64,000 bases of DNA from Mugil cephalus (taxonomy: Eukaryota > Chordata > Actinopteri > Mugiliformes > Mugilidae): positions 15,259,913 through 15,323,912 of the forward strand of contig NC_061783.1 in NCBI RefSeq assembly GCF_022458985.1, in the 5' to 3' direction. Positions 26,501 through 38,185 of this stretch are shown here, piece by piece (the first letter of the stretch is position 1; each line of letters opens with the position of its first letter). Made by a program: the position numbers and the translations under genes. The notes under the pieces were generated by a model. It did not search any database. It had not been told where the DNA came from and worked only from the letters and a program-made list of their open reading frames with translations.

Positions 26501-29500
26501 GGAGTTGTTTGAGCTCTGGTGCACTTGCTCGGACCTCTGCTCACCCTCTGACGGAGTGATAACGTGACTTTGGATCTGCTGCTCGATCTCATCCGGCATC
26601 CCTGTTGCTGGAATGGCTCCCGTTACCGGCGTGTAATAAGCAGGCTTCGTCGCCTTACAGCCAACTTTTAGAACGTTTTTGGATGGCTTTCGCCTCTGCC
26701 CGAATAAAGCCTTGCGCCTATGTGTTTTGTGCACCCTTTTTTGTGAGGTATCTGCGGCTTTACACTCTAGAGGCATCGCGGCCTCTTCTCCGCTCTGGGC
26801 GCCGGCTTCAGCTCCGGCCTCCGGGGAGGCTTCCATACCCTTAGCCATTCTCTTCCTCTGACGTTTGTGGAAAGATGTTAACAACATAGTGACCGCTTGG
26901 GGTGTGCGTCTGGTGTGCCCGACTCGAAATCCCCTTATGCGCTTCACAGTTCTCCGTTTCTGGGATTGGTCTGTGTCCGAGTCCCCCAAACCCTTGCCTT
27001 CGCCTTTAACCCTTCGGTGAGCTGCTTTCCGAGCTCCCACCGTCTCACGTTGCTTGGCGCCACCAGCTGAGGTAGTGGCTGTTTGGTTTTGCGTGCTGCC
27101 TGAACATGTCGTTTCTCCTGCCGTCGTACTGCTCTGTGCGCCTGAGGCCGACTCGTCTGCATGTTTGGCTACCTGCTCACCAGGCAGTTTAATGACCACC
27201 TTTGGTATTTCTTTGCTCTCTGCTGCTGATATCTCTTTATCACCCGGTTCTTCTTTAGAGACCCGCGGTACAATTTTCCCAATAAGAGTCGATTTTGGGG
27301 TCTTGGGTATTATTTTTCCAATTAGAGGTTTCGCTCCTGGTGATTGGTCTGGAGCTTGGCTGACTGATGACTGAGGAACTGCACCTGAAGTTTTCTGCGG
27401 GCGAACTTTTGTGGTCCCAAATCCAGTGAAATCTTCCTCCTAAAGAAAAACAGATAATGTTTCACAAAGGAAAATACAATACGTAGACTACTTCACGCCC
27501 AATTCATTAACATAACATCCTGCCATTTTAGAAGCCGTTACAGCAAATACTTGACACTTTGACCTGAAACATTGGAGCTTACAATGAATAATGAGCATGT
27601 TCAGAAATTACTAATACAACAGCGGGGAATATAGATTATAAAACTACTGCTTTAGCTTCTTAGTATTCAGTTTGACACGATGATGATGAATAACGGTGTA
27701 ATTAACGGGGGGTTTCACATTTTGCTTTCATAATTACTTGTTAAACCATGACTAAGGCTCATGCAGTTAAGCCACAACGGTCAAAAATAAAGATGAGAGA
27801 ACTGCATCAACAACAGTCCTCCATTTCTGTGTTCACAATTTAATTTCTAGGTATTGAGTCAACTTGGTTCAGCAGCAGCACTGCTCTTGACTTTTACTCC
27901 AGTGCTGCATCAGCGCAGCTCTGAGGAACCAAATCAAACAATCGAACCTGTTTTTGTTTTCACTTCATGAGTCAACTAGAAATAATGATTCTGCACTTTT
28001 TCCCCCCATTTTTGTACCTGTCTAATTTTTATTTGAATGCATCACAACATTTTCTCAGCCAATCATTTCAGCGTTTGAGTGATATAAATTTAAATTTTAT
28101 TTAAATAAATAAAATAAAAAAAATATATATTTTATTTTTCCTGCAAAAGTGAAAATCTACATCAAACTACAACCAAAGTTTATGTACAATTTCAAAAAAA
28201 AAAAAAGAAGATGCTCAGCGTCCAGCCTCCTTTAATCCAGACGCACTTATACTCTCGTCAAAGCAAAACCATACCTCATCTTAAATTGAAATTACTTACA
28301 TCCACCATCACACACAAATTAACAACGGAAACCCCCTTAAACGGTATCTATTCCACTGCACTGCAGAGCACTAAGTACCGAGTGATGTGCGGTACTGTCA
28401 TTGAACAGCACCCACAAGGCTTTAGCATGAGCCATGTGACTCTGTGTTACAGTCCACTGTAAGGAGATTGCATCAGTGAAGTCTGACTGATGTCAGATAC
28501 TAAAGCCTGTGCTGTGGAGACTAAATAATACGATTAAATCCAACATAGCATTATTCCAAAACTACCAGCCTGAGTGGGTGGGGCTAAAGTGAAACCAGTA
28601 GGAATGTAAACGATACCCACCACTCAACACATGACACAGGTTAACAGGATTTCTAAATGACGAAACTGCATTATTGCACATATTTGCACCTTTAAAGCAG
28701 TCCAGCAACACTTTAATGTAAAAAAAACAAAAAAACAACTTTATACACTTTGCTTTGTGGCCTTCATCGGTCTCATCCTTGATCTTTAAAGTAGGTTACA
28801 AAGATATTTGCAACCAATGATCGAGCAGACCACTCATTTCGCTGTAGCCAGTTTTTAGTATGAAAATTCAAATTTAAGCAAAACTGTGCATGGTGCAACA
28901 AGGGCTGAATTCAAGCAAATCACCATGTGGCAACTGCAGGTTTAAGACAGGTAAGGTAAGACTTGATTGATTGCTGAGGAGAAATGTAGTTCTTACAGCA
29001 ACAGGGCAAGACAATGCAAAGTCAAAAACAAAACAAAAAACTTAATTAAGAAATAATATAAGGTCAAAGAAAAAAGGAGAGACTGCTCTTGGAGGACAAA
29101 TACTGCACAGAAAATTTAGTGATGGCCGGGAATAGCATCTTCTCATGATGCTAATTTAGATTTTAGACAATATACTTTGCACAATTCTTCAATGCATGTC
29201 TTTTATGAACACGTCTAGCCAATGTCTCCACTCCCTCCTGTTGCATCCCACGTTAAACCGACGTTCAAAACACCGAGCAGTCAGCTGACAGCATGTGAAG
29301 TTACGAGAAGCAGCGGCGACGCTTTAACTACGACAGGATTAGCAGCCAAAAGGATTTTAGCACAGGGTGGGAACTTCAACTCTGCAAGCCATGTCAGGGA
29401 ACGAGCAAACAAAAGACACGTCTCGGTTTCCACAGTAAAAAACGTTTCCACTGGTGTTATCACACCGCCAAAGTTTCCGCCTAATGTCTCTTTTTCTTCT

Positions 29501-30185
29501 TTTTTCATGCAAACAAACTCAGCTGGATAAACACTGATTGTGTATACAGGGTTGCTGCAACTTACAGGATAGATGCTGCAATTTCAAAACAGAAAAATGA
29601 TCTAAAAAACTTAACATATGCAATAGAATAATAAATATCCAGCCCTCGAGTTATTTAAAGAATAACCTGCAGGATAACTGCGACACGCAATGTCAGTTTA
29701 GGGATAATAATATTTGCATGCTAAAATGTTGCTAACTAGCTCTACGTCAGCTAAAATGCTATTTGCAAGAAACAAATAGATTTTTTGTAATTGTCGCCCT
29801 TTTTTTGATTAAACATGCTTTATTAACCCCGTTAAACGTATTGTTGTGGAACCGTGCTATATTTTACTAGCCCATGTACCTCCTCGCTGTTGCTGGAGTC
29901 GAAGCCCACGTCTCTCTGACGCCTGTGTTTTTCCGTCACCCCGAGCAGACGCAACAAGGCCGGGTCCTCGCTCAACGCAAAGCCGATGTTGACGGGCCTC
30001 GGCCCTCCACCAGCCAGCTCCCCGTCGTCCGAGACAAACCTTCCGCGTCTTGTGCGTTTTTCCGCCCGCAGCCTGCTGCGAGCCGGGGACGGTCGGCCCG
30101 GGAAGCGAGCCCGGGCCGGTGCTATGGTGCTCACGAAGCCCGCCACGGTAGCGGGAGATGATAATCCGCCTCCCGATGCCGCCAT
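3887..30185 (-). CDS. kmt2b: Histone-lysine N-methyltransferase 2B (MLL2/4-type), whole gene
   Basis: This nuclear enzyme methylates histone H3 lysine 4 at promoters, in a complex with WDR5, RBBP5, ASH2L, DPY30 and menin. I trace 36 coding exons from ATG 30185 to TAG 3887, about 3165 codons if the exon-28 frameshift is bridged; human KMT2B is about 2715 residues. Domain order is menin-binding motif, CXXC (about residues 780-820), PHD fingers (about 1250-1445), bromodomain-like region, extended PHD (about 1660-1780), FYRN, taspase-1 site, FYRC with WDR5 Win motif, SET and post-SET. KMT2B rather than KMT2A is indicated by the DDFDVVDAT stretch in SET, the ALLRLLG and RFPGRP N-terminal motifs, and [11 protein letters not shown]. 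Fish often keep two copies (kmt2ba, kmt2bb); which one this is was not resolved. The exon groups follow as separate entries. Confidence 0.95.
5670..7328 (-). CDS. kmt2b: kmt2b coding exons 29-34: FYRC domain and WDR5-binding Win motif
   Basis: The exons are 7209-7328 ([19 protein letters not shown]), 6674-6792, 6430-6549 ([20 protein letters not shown]), 6061-6313, 5847-5957 and 5670-5753. FYRC spans 6430-6549 and 6061-6313 ([21 protein letters not shown]). GCARAEI at about 6066-6089 keeps the ARAE core of the Win motif, which docks in WDR5 and stimulates SET activity. [15 protein letters not shown] and [11 protein letters not shown] lead into SET, as in human KMT2B. Confidence 0.93.
7441..9771 (-). 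CDS. kmt2b: kmt2b coding exon 28: largest exon, taspase site, apparent -1 frameshift
   Basis: This is the long exon that carries the proteolytic site in MLL proteins. Its first part (9771 to about 8500) includes [14 protein letters not shown], like YIHFPVTVVSAPG in human KMT2B, then a taspase-like QLDGADGG at 8954-8977. This frame reaches TAG at 8498-8500. The second part (about 8525 to 7441) is open in another frame and includes [16 protein letters not shown] and VRVKRVSS, both matching human KMT2B. The frames differ by one base at a C-run (8508-8511 on the plus strand). One added base would also fit the phases of exons 27 and 29, so a lost base in the assembly or a real deletion is likelier than an intron. 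Confidence 0.85.
9903..10638 (-). CDS. kmt2b: kmt2b coding exons 25-27: rest of FYRN and linker
   Basis: Exon 25 (10560-10638) encodes [19 protein letters not shown] and exon 26 (10188-10447) encodes [19 protein letters not shown], the core of FYRN, then NHTIVHSPS, which matches NQTIVHSPA in human KMT2B. Exon 27 (9903-10064) is a Ser/Pro/Thr-rich linker. FYRN pairs with FYRC after taspase-1 cleavage and holds the two halves of the protein together. Confidence 0.88.
10752..11969 (-). CDS. kmt2b: kmt2b coding exons 21-24: extended PHD finger and start of FYRN
   Basis: The exons are 11902-11969 ([15 protein letters not shown]), 11613-11747 ([17 protein letters not shown]), 10971-11129 ([21 protein letters not shown]) and 10752-10869 ([19 protein letters not shown]). 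The first three make the extended PHD (PHD4) with its full set of zinc ligands; the fourth opens FYRN. The intron between the second and third exons is mostly filled by the MITE at 11229-11593. Confidence 0.93.
11229..11593. mobile_element. Non-autonomous DNA transposon (MITE) in a kmt2b intron
   Basis: Terminal inverted repeats of 15 bases, AGGCCACGTTTACAC at 11229-11243 and its near-complement at 11579-11593 (14 of 15 match), bound a 365-bp element. It has no coding capacity. A clear target duplication was not found, so the superfamily is open (hAT is possible). Confidence 0.65.
12050..13169 (-). CDS. kmt2b: kmt2b coding exons 16-20: bromodomain-like region
   Basis: The exons are 12979-13169, 12792-12893, 12510-12620, 12310-12386 and 12050-12213. 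The encoded segment ([13 protein letters not shown], then the [13 protein letters not shown] helix, [10 protein letters not shown] and [11 protein letters not shown]) lines up with the stretch between PHD3 and the extended PHD of KMT2B, which holds an atypical bromodomain. [13 protein letters not shown] at the end matches human VLPPSLDHVYAQW. Splice phases are consistent across all five exons. Confidence 0.85.
13294..14740 (-). CDS. kmt2b: kmt2b coding exons 11-15: PHD finger cluster
   Basis: The exons are 14627-14740, 14366-14512, 14062-14154, 13833-13950 and 13294-13407. They encode [15 protein letters not shown] and CLLCASKG (PHD1 start), [13 protein letters not shown] and [14 protein letters not shown], then [12 protein letters not shown] (PHD2), [16 protein letters not shown], and [11 protein letters not shown] with [16 protein letters not shown] (PHD3). 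In this family PHD3 reads H3K4me2/3 and also contacts a cyclophilin. Cysteines and histidines follow the C4HC3 spacing throughout. The intron between exons 14 and 15 carries the 259-bp insertion at 13504-13762. Confidence 0.92.
13481..13785. mobile_element. Retro-type insertion with a 23-bp target site duplication
   Basis: An exact 23-base direct repeat occurs at 13481-13503 and 13763-13785 and bounds 259 bases of inserted DNA, in a kmt2b intron. The insert contains CCTGATGAAGACC and an AATAAA near its middle. A long exact duplication is the mark of target-primed insertion (LINE, SINE or Penelope-like). The CCTGATGAAG motif recalls Penelope-like element tails, which is only a suggestion. Confidence 0.7.
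15545..19676 (-). CDS. kmt2b: kmt2b coding exons 7-10: linker between CXXC and PHD fingers
   Basis: Exon 7 (19615-19676) completes the CXXC domain ([13 protein letters not shown]). Exon 8 (19225-19476) encodes a strongly acidic stretch ([13 protein letters not shown]). Exon 9 (17926-18035) is short and rests on phase and splice consensus; its GTAAAA donor is weak. Exon 10 (15545-16417, 291 codons) is Pro/Ser/Gln-rich and ends HKIRVDFK, which matches the VRVDFK just before PHD1 in human KMT2B. The acceptor of exon 10 is the least certain border in the gene. Confidence 0.75.
17080..17101. repeat. CAG trinucleotide microsatellite
   Basis: About seven GCA/CAG units lie in the kmt2b intron between coding exons 9 and 10. 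The run is outside any coding exon that I can support. Confidence 0.7.
18339..18799. mobile_element. piggyBac-like MITE in a kmt2b intron
   Basis: CCTCCTGAGACC at 18343-18354 and its complement GGTCTCAGGAGG at 18784-18795 are inverted ends. They are bordered by CTAA (18339-18342) and TTAA (18796-18799); TTAA is the target duplicated by piggyBac transposases, and one copy here has a single change. The 453-bp body is AT-rich and encodes nothing recognisable. Confidence 0.7.
19872..21195. mobile_element. hAT-type element of 1.3 kb in a kmt2b intron, with a THAP-like piece
   Basis: TAGGGATGTCC begins at 19880 and its complement GGACATCCCTA ends at 21187. The flanks ATTTCAGG (19872-19879) and ATATCAGA (21188-21195) match at 6 of 8 positions, in keeping with a decayed 8-bp hAT duplication. 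The interior carries a short reading frame at 20334-20459 that resembles the start of a THAP zinc finger (see the next entry). The element fills most of the intron between coding exons 6 and 7. Confidence 0.65.
20334..20459 (+). pseudogene. THAP-domain-like fragment inside the hAT element
   Basis: A 41-codon plus-strand frame opens with ATG at 20334 and ends with TGA at 20457-20459. It begins [20 protein letters not shown] and continues FHPRKYW. The C-x(4)-C start with FH and a following tryptophan recalls the N-terminus of THAP (C2CH) DNA-binding domains, such as C-AAYGC followed by FHRFP. The remaining ligands are missing, so this is a fragment or first exon. THAP domains occur in P-element-type and other transposases and in host genes. 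The identification is tentative. Confidence 0.4.
21784..22057 (-). CDS. kmt2b: kmt2b coding exon 6: CXXC zinc-finger domain
   Basis: It starts with an acidic run (ADDDDDASD), then a basic run, then the CXXC domain: CGHCKGC, CAKCINC, the KFGG loop and RQCC, completed by KKC in exon 7. In KMT2A/KMT2B this domain binds unmethylated CpG and recruits the enzyme to CpG islands. The [12 protein letters not shown] stretch carries the CpG-contacting residues in the family. All expected cysteines are present. The exon ends in phase 2 at a GTAAGT donor. Confidence 0.93.
22058..24531 (-). other. Intron 5 of kmt2b
   Basis: This 2.5-kb intron lies between the exon for GPRIKHVC and the CXXC exon. It contains the hairpin at 22395-22492, T-rich low-complexity tracts at about 22670-22710 and 24399-24414, and otherwise unique AT-rich DNA. 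I see no gene in it. Confidence 0.6.
22395..22492. repeat. Hairpin (imperfect palindrome) in kmt2b intron 5
   Basis: GCTACTCCAGAC (22415-22426) and its exact complement GTCTGGAGTAGC (22462-22473) are inverted, with further partial pairing inside (ATGAATCAT with ATGAT) and outside (GCAAAAAGGC with GCGTTTTGC). The whole is about 100 bases. It may be the remnant of a small inverted-repeat element. Confidence 0.55.
24532..25806 (-). CDS. kmt2b: kmt2b coding exons 3-5
   Basis: Exon 3 (25640-25806) contains [16 protein letters not shown], conserved with human KMT2B. Exon 4 (25391-25474, 28 codons) encodes a run of five arginines; its acceptor at 25474 was chosen because it alone keeps the frame open from exon 3. 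Exon 5 (24532-24688) encodes [17 protein letters not shown], the hallmark that precedes the CXXC domain in KMT2A and KMT2B, and ends in phase 1 at a GTACAG donor. Intron 3 carries a LINE tail (see 25325-25375). Confidence 0.85.
25325..25375 (+). mobile_element. 3' tail of an L2-type LINE relic
   Basis: TTTCCCCAAAGGAGATCAATAAAGTATGATCTTATCTTG resembles the fish LINE tail TTCCCC...GGGATCAATAAAGTATCTTATCTT. Only the 3' end is present. It lies in the kmt2b intron between exons 4 and 5. The family name is from memory of common teleost repeats and needs a library search. Confidence 0.45.
25984..27439 (-). CDS. kmt2b: kmt2b coding exon 2: large basic, disordered segment
   Basis: A single exon of 1456 nt encodes residues 103-587. 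It begins EEDFTGF, matching the EEEFQGF that follows the first exon in human KMT2B. It is rich in Lys, Arg, Ser and Thr, with basic clusters (KRGPG, KRRRSK, QRRKPSK) that may bind DNA. It holds [14 protein letters not shown] at about 26450-26490, a segment conserved between KMT2B and KMT2A near their N-terminal docking region. There are no enzymatic motifs. Confidence 0.9.
27440..29879 (-). other. Intron 1 of kmt2b
   Basis: This 2.4-kb intron separates the first two coding exons. It is AT-rich with short poly-A tracts (about 28190-28206 and 28720-28740). An open frame at 29222-29530 on the plus strand has no family features. I recognise no transposon ends here. Confidence 0.6.
29880..30185 (-). 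CDS. kmt2b: kmt2b coding exon 1: menin-binding N-terminus
   Basis: Residues 1-102. ATG 30185 opens an Ala/Arg-rich segment with ARARFPGRP at about residues 24-32, matching the menin-binding motif of KMT2A/KMT2B. ALLRLLG near residue 79 matches human KMT2B (TALLRLLG). The exon ends in a Ser/Glu stretch (SSNSEE) at a GTACAT donor, in phase 0. The start lies in a GC-rich region, as expected for the first exon of this gene. No other in-frame Met gives a better N-terminus. Confidence 0.9.
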
Positions 30186-30400
30186 TATTTACTCCAACAA
30201 CACGGACGGCGCGCTGGAGGGGGGGGGGTGACTGCAGCGATACGAGAGGCAAGATGGACTACTCCAATGGCTCCGAGGCTCCGAGGCGCGGGATAGAAAG
30301 AGCCACCGGTGCATCATGGGAAAACGAACTTCTCCGAGGGTCGCCGACGCCTGGTGGTCGACACTCTGGACGACGTCGCTTTAATTGGTGAGATTATAAA
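29990..30400 (-). promoter_or_regulatory. GC-rich promoter region of kmt2b
   Basis: The sequence around and upstream of the kmt2b start is much richer in G, C and CpG than its surroundings and includes a run of about nine G at 30222-30231. There is no TATA box at a suitable distance. This looks like a CpG-island promoter, usual for housekeeping chromatin genes. The borders are approximate. Confidence 0.55.
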
Positions 30401-30619
30401 CAGGTATTGAGTTGTTTCTTGGCCCCATAGACGTGTCTAGTCATTTTTTTACACCCCTAAAAATGAGCTTTTATTTGCAGATGGAAAATTCGCTAAATCT
30501 ACAGTTCTTCTGAGATTGCTCAAAAGAAGGACATTAAATGCACATATTTGTATTTGGGTAACAGAGATATGTTAAAGGATCGGAGTAGATTCCTGTGTCC
30601 GGTGTCTGGGTTTTATGTT

Positions 30620-31385
30620 AAAATCATATCTTTATTCAAGACAAAAATTCAGTGATTGTAACAACAAAAACTCACACAAATTGACAAAGACACCATGGAA
30701 ATCAAAGTACTGTTCAACGCAACAACTGTCGACTTTATGCAAAGGGAAAATAAGCTCTCGAGGTTATATATGTGAAGGACTCATTTATTGGCTTTTATCG
30801 TGTTCAGATGTTTTACATTCTCTGTGCCACTGTCACATTTTTCCTGAAAAAGGTTCAGTTAAATACAGAACCCTCCCACACATGCAGGAGGATTAGCTTG
30901 CTACTCTACAATGAATATAAAACATTTCAGGTAGAACAGACATAACATGGACAGTGAAACAAAATGGCCCGTGACATAGTTCTGTAATGGACATGAATCG
31001 TATTTATGTACAGAACAGAGTTTTATTCACAAGTGCAGGATGTCTTTTTTAACGAAATGTTCAAAAAAAACACACCTTCACAATCCAGCTGTGTTGCACA
31101 ACCTTGGTTCAAAAACTCTCTCCTTAAAATATTCACATAAAAAAAAAAAAATGTTCCAGCACAATCTCTGACAAGTATTAAACCGAATGACAGGACCAAG
31201 CTGTAGTTTCCCCCCATATATTATGTGATCTGTGTTGCCTCCTTTCCTTCAGTGTGAGTGGTCTGACAGGCCTTTAGGGCACGCTCTCTCTCACACAGCT
31301 CTTTCCACAGGTAGGGGACATTTATCCAGAGATTTGAGCCCTGGTTTTGTTTGCTTTGAACCGCTCAGGTTGAGCACAATTCTCA
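30620..31385 (-). other. 3'UTR of the zinc-finger gene and short intergenic gap
   Basis: After the stop at 31386-31388 the minus strand has AATAAA at 31022-31027 and again at 30631-30636. Either could end the transcript, the nearer one giving a 3'UTR of about 370 bases. No other gene is visible between here and the kmt2b promoter. Confidence 0.5.
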
Positions 31386-32958
31386 TCACACCGTGTGCAT
31401 GTCTGAACCTTGTGAAGCGAGGGCTGCATGTTCCTCTTTCTTGTGTGCCCGTAGGGCTGCAACAGAAGGAAATGTGAGATCGCAATCTGCTTCAGGACAA
31501 GGGATCTTGAGCTCAGCAGTGGAGCAACCCTCTGCCAGAATGTCATTGCATCCGTCTTCTCCCTCGTCTTCTTCTTCTTCTTCTTCTTCTTTGATCTTCT
31601 TGCTGTCACCTTGCCCATCTTGAGCTGCGTTCTTGGGTTTACGGCCACGCTTTTTGCCTTGCGGCTTAGCGTCACAGTTTAGATCATTAGCAAATCTCTC
31701 CTGGTGTTGCAAGAGCTCCTCCTCTGTCTGGAAACCACGGCTACATTTGCAGCACTGGTAGGTGTTGAGGTCGTCCGCCACTGCTTGGTTCTGGGGGTGC
31801 ACTGCAAGCCGATGACTGCGAAGCCGTGAGGGACTGGGGAACAAAGCGCCACAATCCCTGCAGGGACACCGTCGTTCAACGCACTCGTGCCGCCTGTGTT
31901 TGTTCAGCTGCAACACATTCAACAGTTATCGGAGACAGGAAACAAACAATATTGTATATTTAGTAGCATGAAAACTGGCTTCCTAAAAACGCGCTCTGTC
32001 CTCACCTCAGTGAAGGTAAAAAAGGTTTTCCGGCAGTAGGAGCAGCGGAAAGACTTCTCCTCTGTGCTGTGGGTGGCCTGGTGCTGGCTGAGCTTGTCAG
32101 AGGAGGAGAAGCACTTGTCACACTTGTAGCAAGTGAAGACTGTATTACTCTGGAAAATGGTGACAAAAGAAAACAGTCGAAAAATATTTAAACTCAAGAC
32201 TTTATTCACTGACATCTCCAATATTATGACAGGCAAAAAATATATATATATATATATATTCAGGCCCACTGAACCCAGATGTTTATCAGCAAAACAAAGA
32301 AACTGCATCGACATCCCTGCAGATTTAAAATTTCCAGTTCTGTCCGTATCTTGATTTAAAAACACACAGCGGAAAACTGTCAATTAATTAGACAACAATT
32401 TTAATAATCATTCCATAAATTTGGTGAATCTTAATGAGAATTTTACCTACATTTTACAAATCAAATGATTAACCAACAAATCTGGATCTCGAGATTAATC
32501 CATTCTAAAAAAAAAAAAAGTCACAATAACTACATATGTATTTACGTCTGTTTACATGGAAACTTTTTTTCCCCTCACCTGCTGCAGCTGCTGTTTGTAC
32601 TGGTCTCTGTGACTCTTCCTCATGTGTCTCTCCTTGGCTTTAGGGTCACTGAATGTGATGAAGCACTGAAAACACTGGAGACTCTCATGCTGATCTGCAC
32701 CGCAATGACAGAGCAATTCAGTAACAACAGACAGACAGACAGATGTGACAGCACAGCATCAGAGCACGACTGCTGTGACTGCTGTGGGAAGGGAGTCAGA
32801 ATTAGATGGCCACGTCATGTTTGAAATATGAATGGAAACGTGAACTTACAGGACTGCAGAGGGCGGACCACGGGCTCAGACTTGATCTCCGCAGAGTTAG
32901 ACATCATCTCACTGCCAACAACGACTTGCTCTATCTTCAGCATTTCCATACTAACCAT
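31386..32958 (-). CDS. C2H2 zinc-finger protein, ZNF576-like
   Basis: This is probably a nuclear DNA-binding protein. Four coding exons (32850-32958, 32579-32694, 32006-32149, 31386-31907) give about 296 residues in consistent phase. The first finger, [20 protein letters not shown], is close to the first finger of human ZNF576 (CTRCLITFADSKFQERHM). Next come [30 protein letters not shown] split across an exon border, [39 protein letters not shown] (with an atypical last ligand) and [20 protein letters not shown]. An AT-hook-like KKRGRKPK and an acidic EEEEEEED run lie between the last two. ATG 32958 is the first start after a clear acceptor, so a non-coding exon upstream is likely. KRAB, BTB and SCAN domains are absent. 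The orthology is likely, not proven. Confidence 0.75.
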
Positions 32959-32962
32959 CCAG

Positions 32963-33952
32963 CTGCAACAGAGGAATACAACAGTGATGCAAACACAACT
33001 GTGGTGACACATTATGTTAGCCGGCAAAGCTAAACCGACTATAAGGCAGGACTGCAGTGACAGAAACAAGTCCGGTTAAATGATATTAAAAAAAATGCTC
33101 CGGTTAAATAATTAAACATCGGAGAAGGAGGGTGGTATTTTATACGTATGATCCTCTAGATATGCAGTAAATAAAAACAACTAACGCTAGGCCTGAGCTA
33201 ACTGGTTGACAGAAGGATGGAGGTAGCCGACACTGGTCGAGATGCACAGCAGCAAATACAAGCGCAAAACGATTCTGCTCAAGTAAAATATCATTATTTA
33301 AATTTGTCTTGCGTCGCCTTCACTGCCGTCTTGTATTCCTCCATTGATGTCACTCAAAGCTGTGGCCGTGCGAGCACCTACGATTCGTTTTGGCTTTAGC
33401 CTTTCGTAAACAATTCAAAATCACATTCTCACCATCCGACGCGTCCAGCGAGATGAAGCCAGGGAGCCTTCCTACGTCACGTGACAAGGGTAAGTCTGTT
33501 ATCGCGAGATGATGAAACCACTTGTCTAGAACATACCACTGCATTGTTTACAGAGATATCTCCTTTATTAGTCCAGGGGTGTCAAACTCATTTTATTTCA
33601 GGGGCCACATACAGCCCAATTTGATCTCAAGTGGCCAGACAAGAAGTATTATAGCATCATAACCTATGTCATTATATATATTTTGTAGTAAGTCTTTCAA
33701 GTGTTATGTTCTTGAGAAAAGGAACAGGAATAGTGGTATCCAAGCGTTGCAGTGCACTAATTAACTAACTCACTCACTCCAATAATTTAAACAAAATCTC
33801 CTTGAAGCTGAAGATCCTCATTTGAAAAACAAATACAAATGGTATGCACATCTTTCCATTTTTCAAACAAATAATACATGTGACACGCTAAAAAGGCCAG
33901 AGATAAAAACATAAAACCAAGAAGGCAAAGGCTAATTTGTGGTTCATAGAAC
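32963..33952. other. Upstream region of the zinc-finger gene and gap to ndufv1
   Basis: The part to about 33500 should hold the zinc-finger gene's promoter and a non-coding first exon; moderately GC-rich sequence at 33200-33480 is the best candidate. From 33582 a hAT-type relic begins. No coding sequence is supported. Confidence 0.45.
33582..33690. mobile_element. One end of a hAT-type element
   Basis: CAGGGGTGTCAAACTCATTT followed by GGGGCCACATACAGCCCAATTTGATC is a familiar end sequence of a hAT family spread widely in fish genomes. Only one end is recognisable; the opposite inverted end was not found nearby. The element is a fragment. Confidence 0.5.
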
Positions 33953-33958
33953 TTTATT
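33953..33958 (-). terminator. ndufv1: Polyadenylation signal of ndufv1
   Basis: On the minus strand AATAAA lies about 166 bases after the ndufv1 stop (34124-34126), giving a compact 3'UTR. Confidence 0.7.
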
Positions 33959-34123
33959 GGTATATTTTCCTCCAACAAGGCAGACACATCAATGCAAAAC
34001 TTGATGATGGGGGTGATAAGACGGCACATTATGTTTCATTTTAAATAATCTGTGAAGGACAGAAGCACAAGGGTAAGGGCATACAAGGCAGAAAACATGA
34101 GTTTAAGGAGTTGGAAGAGTCAT

Positions 34124-37291
<3,168 letters not shown>

Positions 37292-38185
37292 CCTTCCTGC
37301 AGTTGCAAAGGTACACAAAGCTGCAGTTTATCATGACGCATGTGTGTGATTATTTCTTCATGTGCAGTTTATGATTAAAGTTAAGACTTTCATTTTATTG
37401 AGGTAAACATCTCGTGTAGCTGCTTGTGTTTTTGACATCCTAAATGAAACTGTTTTATCAAAAGAAATAAGGAACAGAAAACTATACACTGAGTATTAAT
37501 GCCAAACTGTATAAATCATTGAGTAAACCCAAATACATGTATTTATATTGAATATAGTGTTTAAAATACTCAAGAGTATTGAGTCTTAATAATAGCTTTC
37601 CCAGTATTGTAACCTATGTTTACATCATCAACAACTTACACAAAAACAGCTTTGATTACTTACATGTTATTATGTTCTTACTGCATGCGGCTAAAAAACG
37701 AAAATCTTCTAATCGAAAACACTATAAACCACAGCCTGGGAACATTAGGCTGTGGTTTCTTAAATTAATGTCAAATATGGAGCAGCATCAAAACAAGAGC
37801 TACAGCTTACGTGATGTTGTTATGTCAGAGTTGGCTAACGAAGGTGAGGATAACAATGCAATCAATTCACTAGCTTCCCTGCGGTTGTATTTAGGATCAA
37901 CACACTTGTAAAATCTGCAGAATAATATCAGACAAATCTGAACTCCTTTGCCCCACTTTAGTGTGTAGATTAGAGTACACACTGACCTCCATGCTCACGT
38001 AGCTACTGCTAAGCTAAGCTAGCGGCTAGCGGTTAACCTTGCGATGTCACAATAAAAGAAGCTGATTCGTGGAAATTTCGCACGGACAACACGCACATTA
38101 GTTGGTTGACATCGGGCGTGTAATTAGCGCCAATTAAATGAGACATTAGTTGAGCAATGCTAGCAGAGAGCTAGTCCACCTTACC

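Noticed and set aside
29222-29530. 102-codon plus-strand open frame in kmt2b intron 1
   Set aside because: No domain, no splice context and no recognisable family. A frame of this length is expected by chance.
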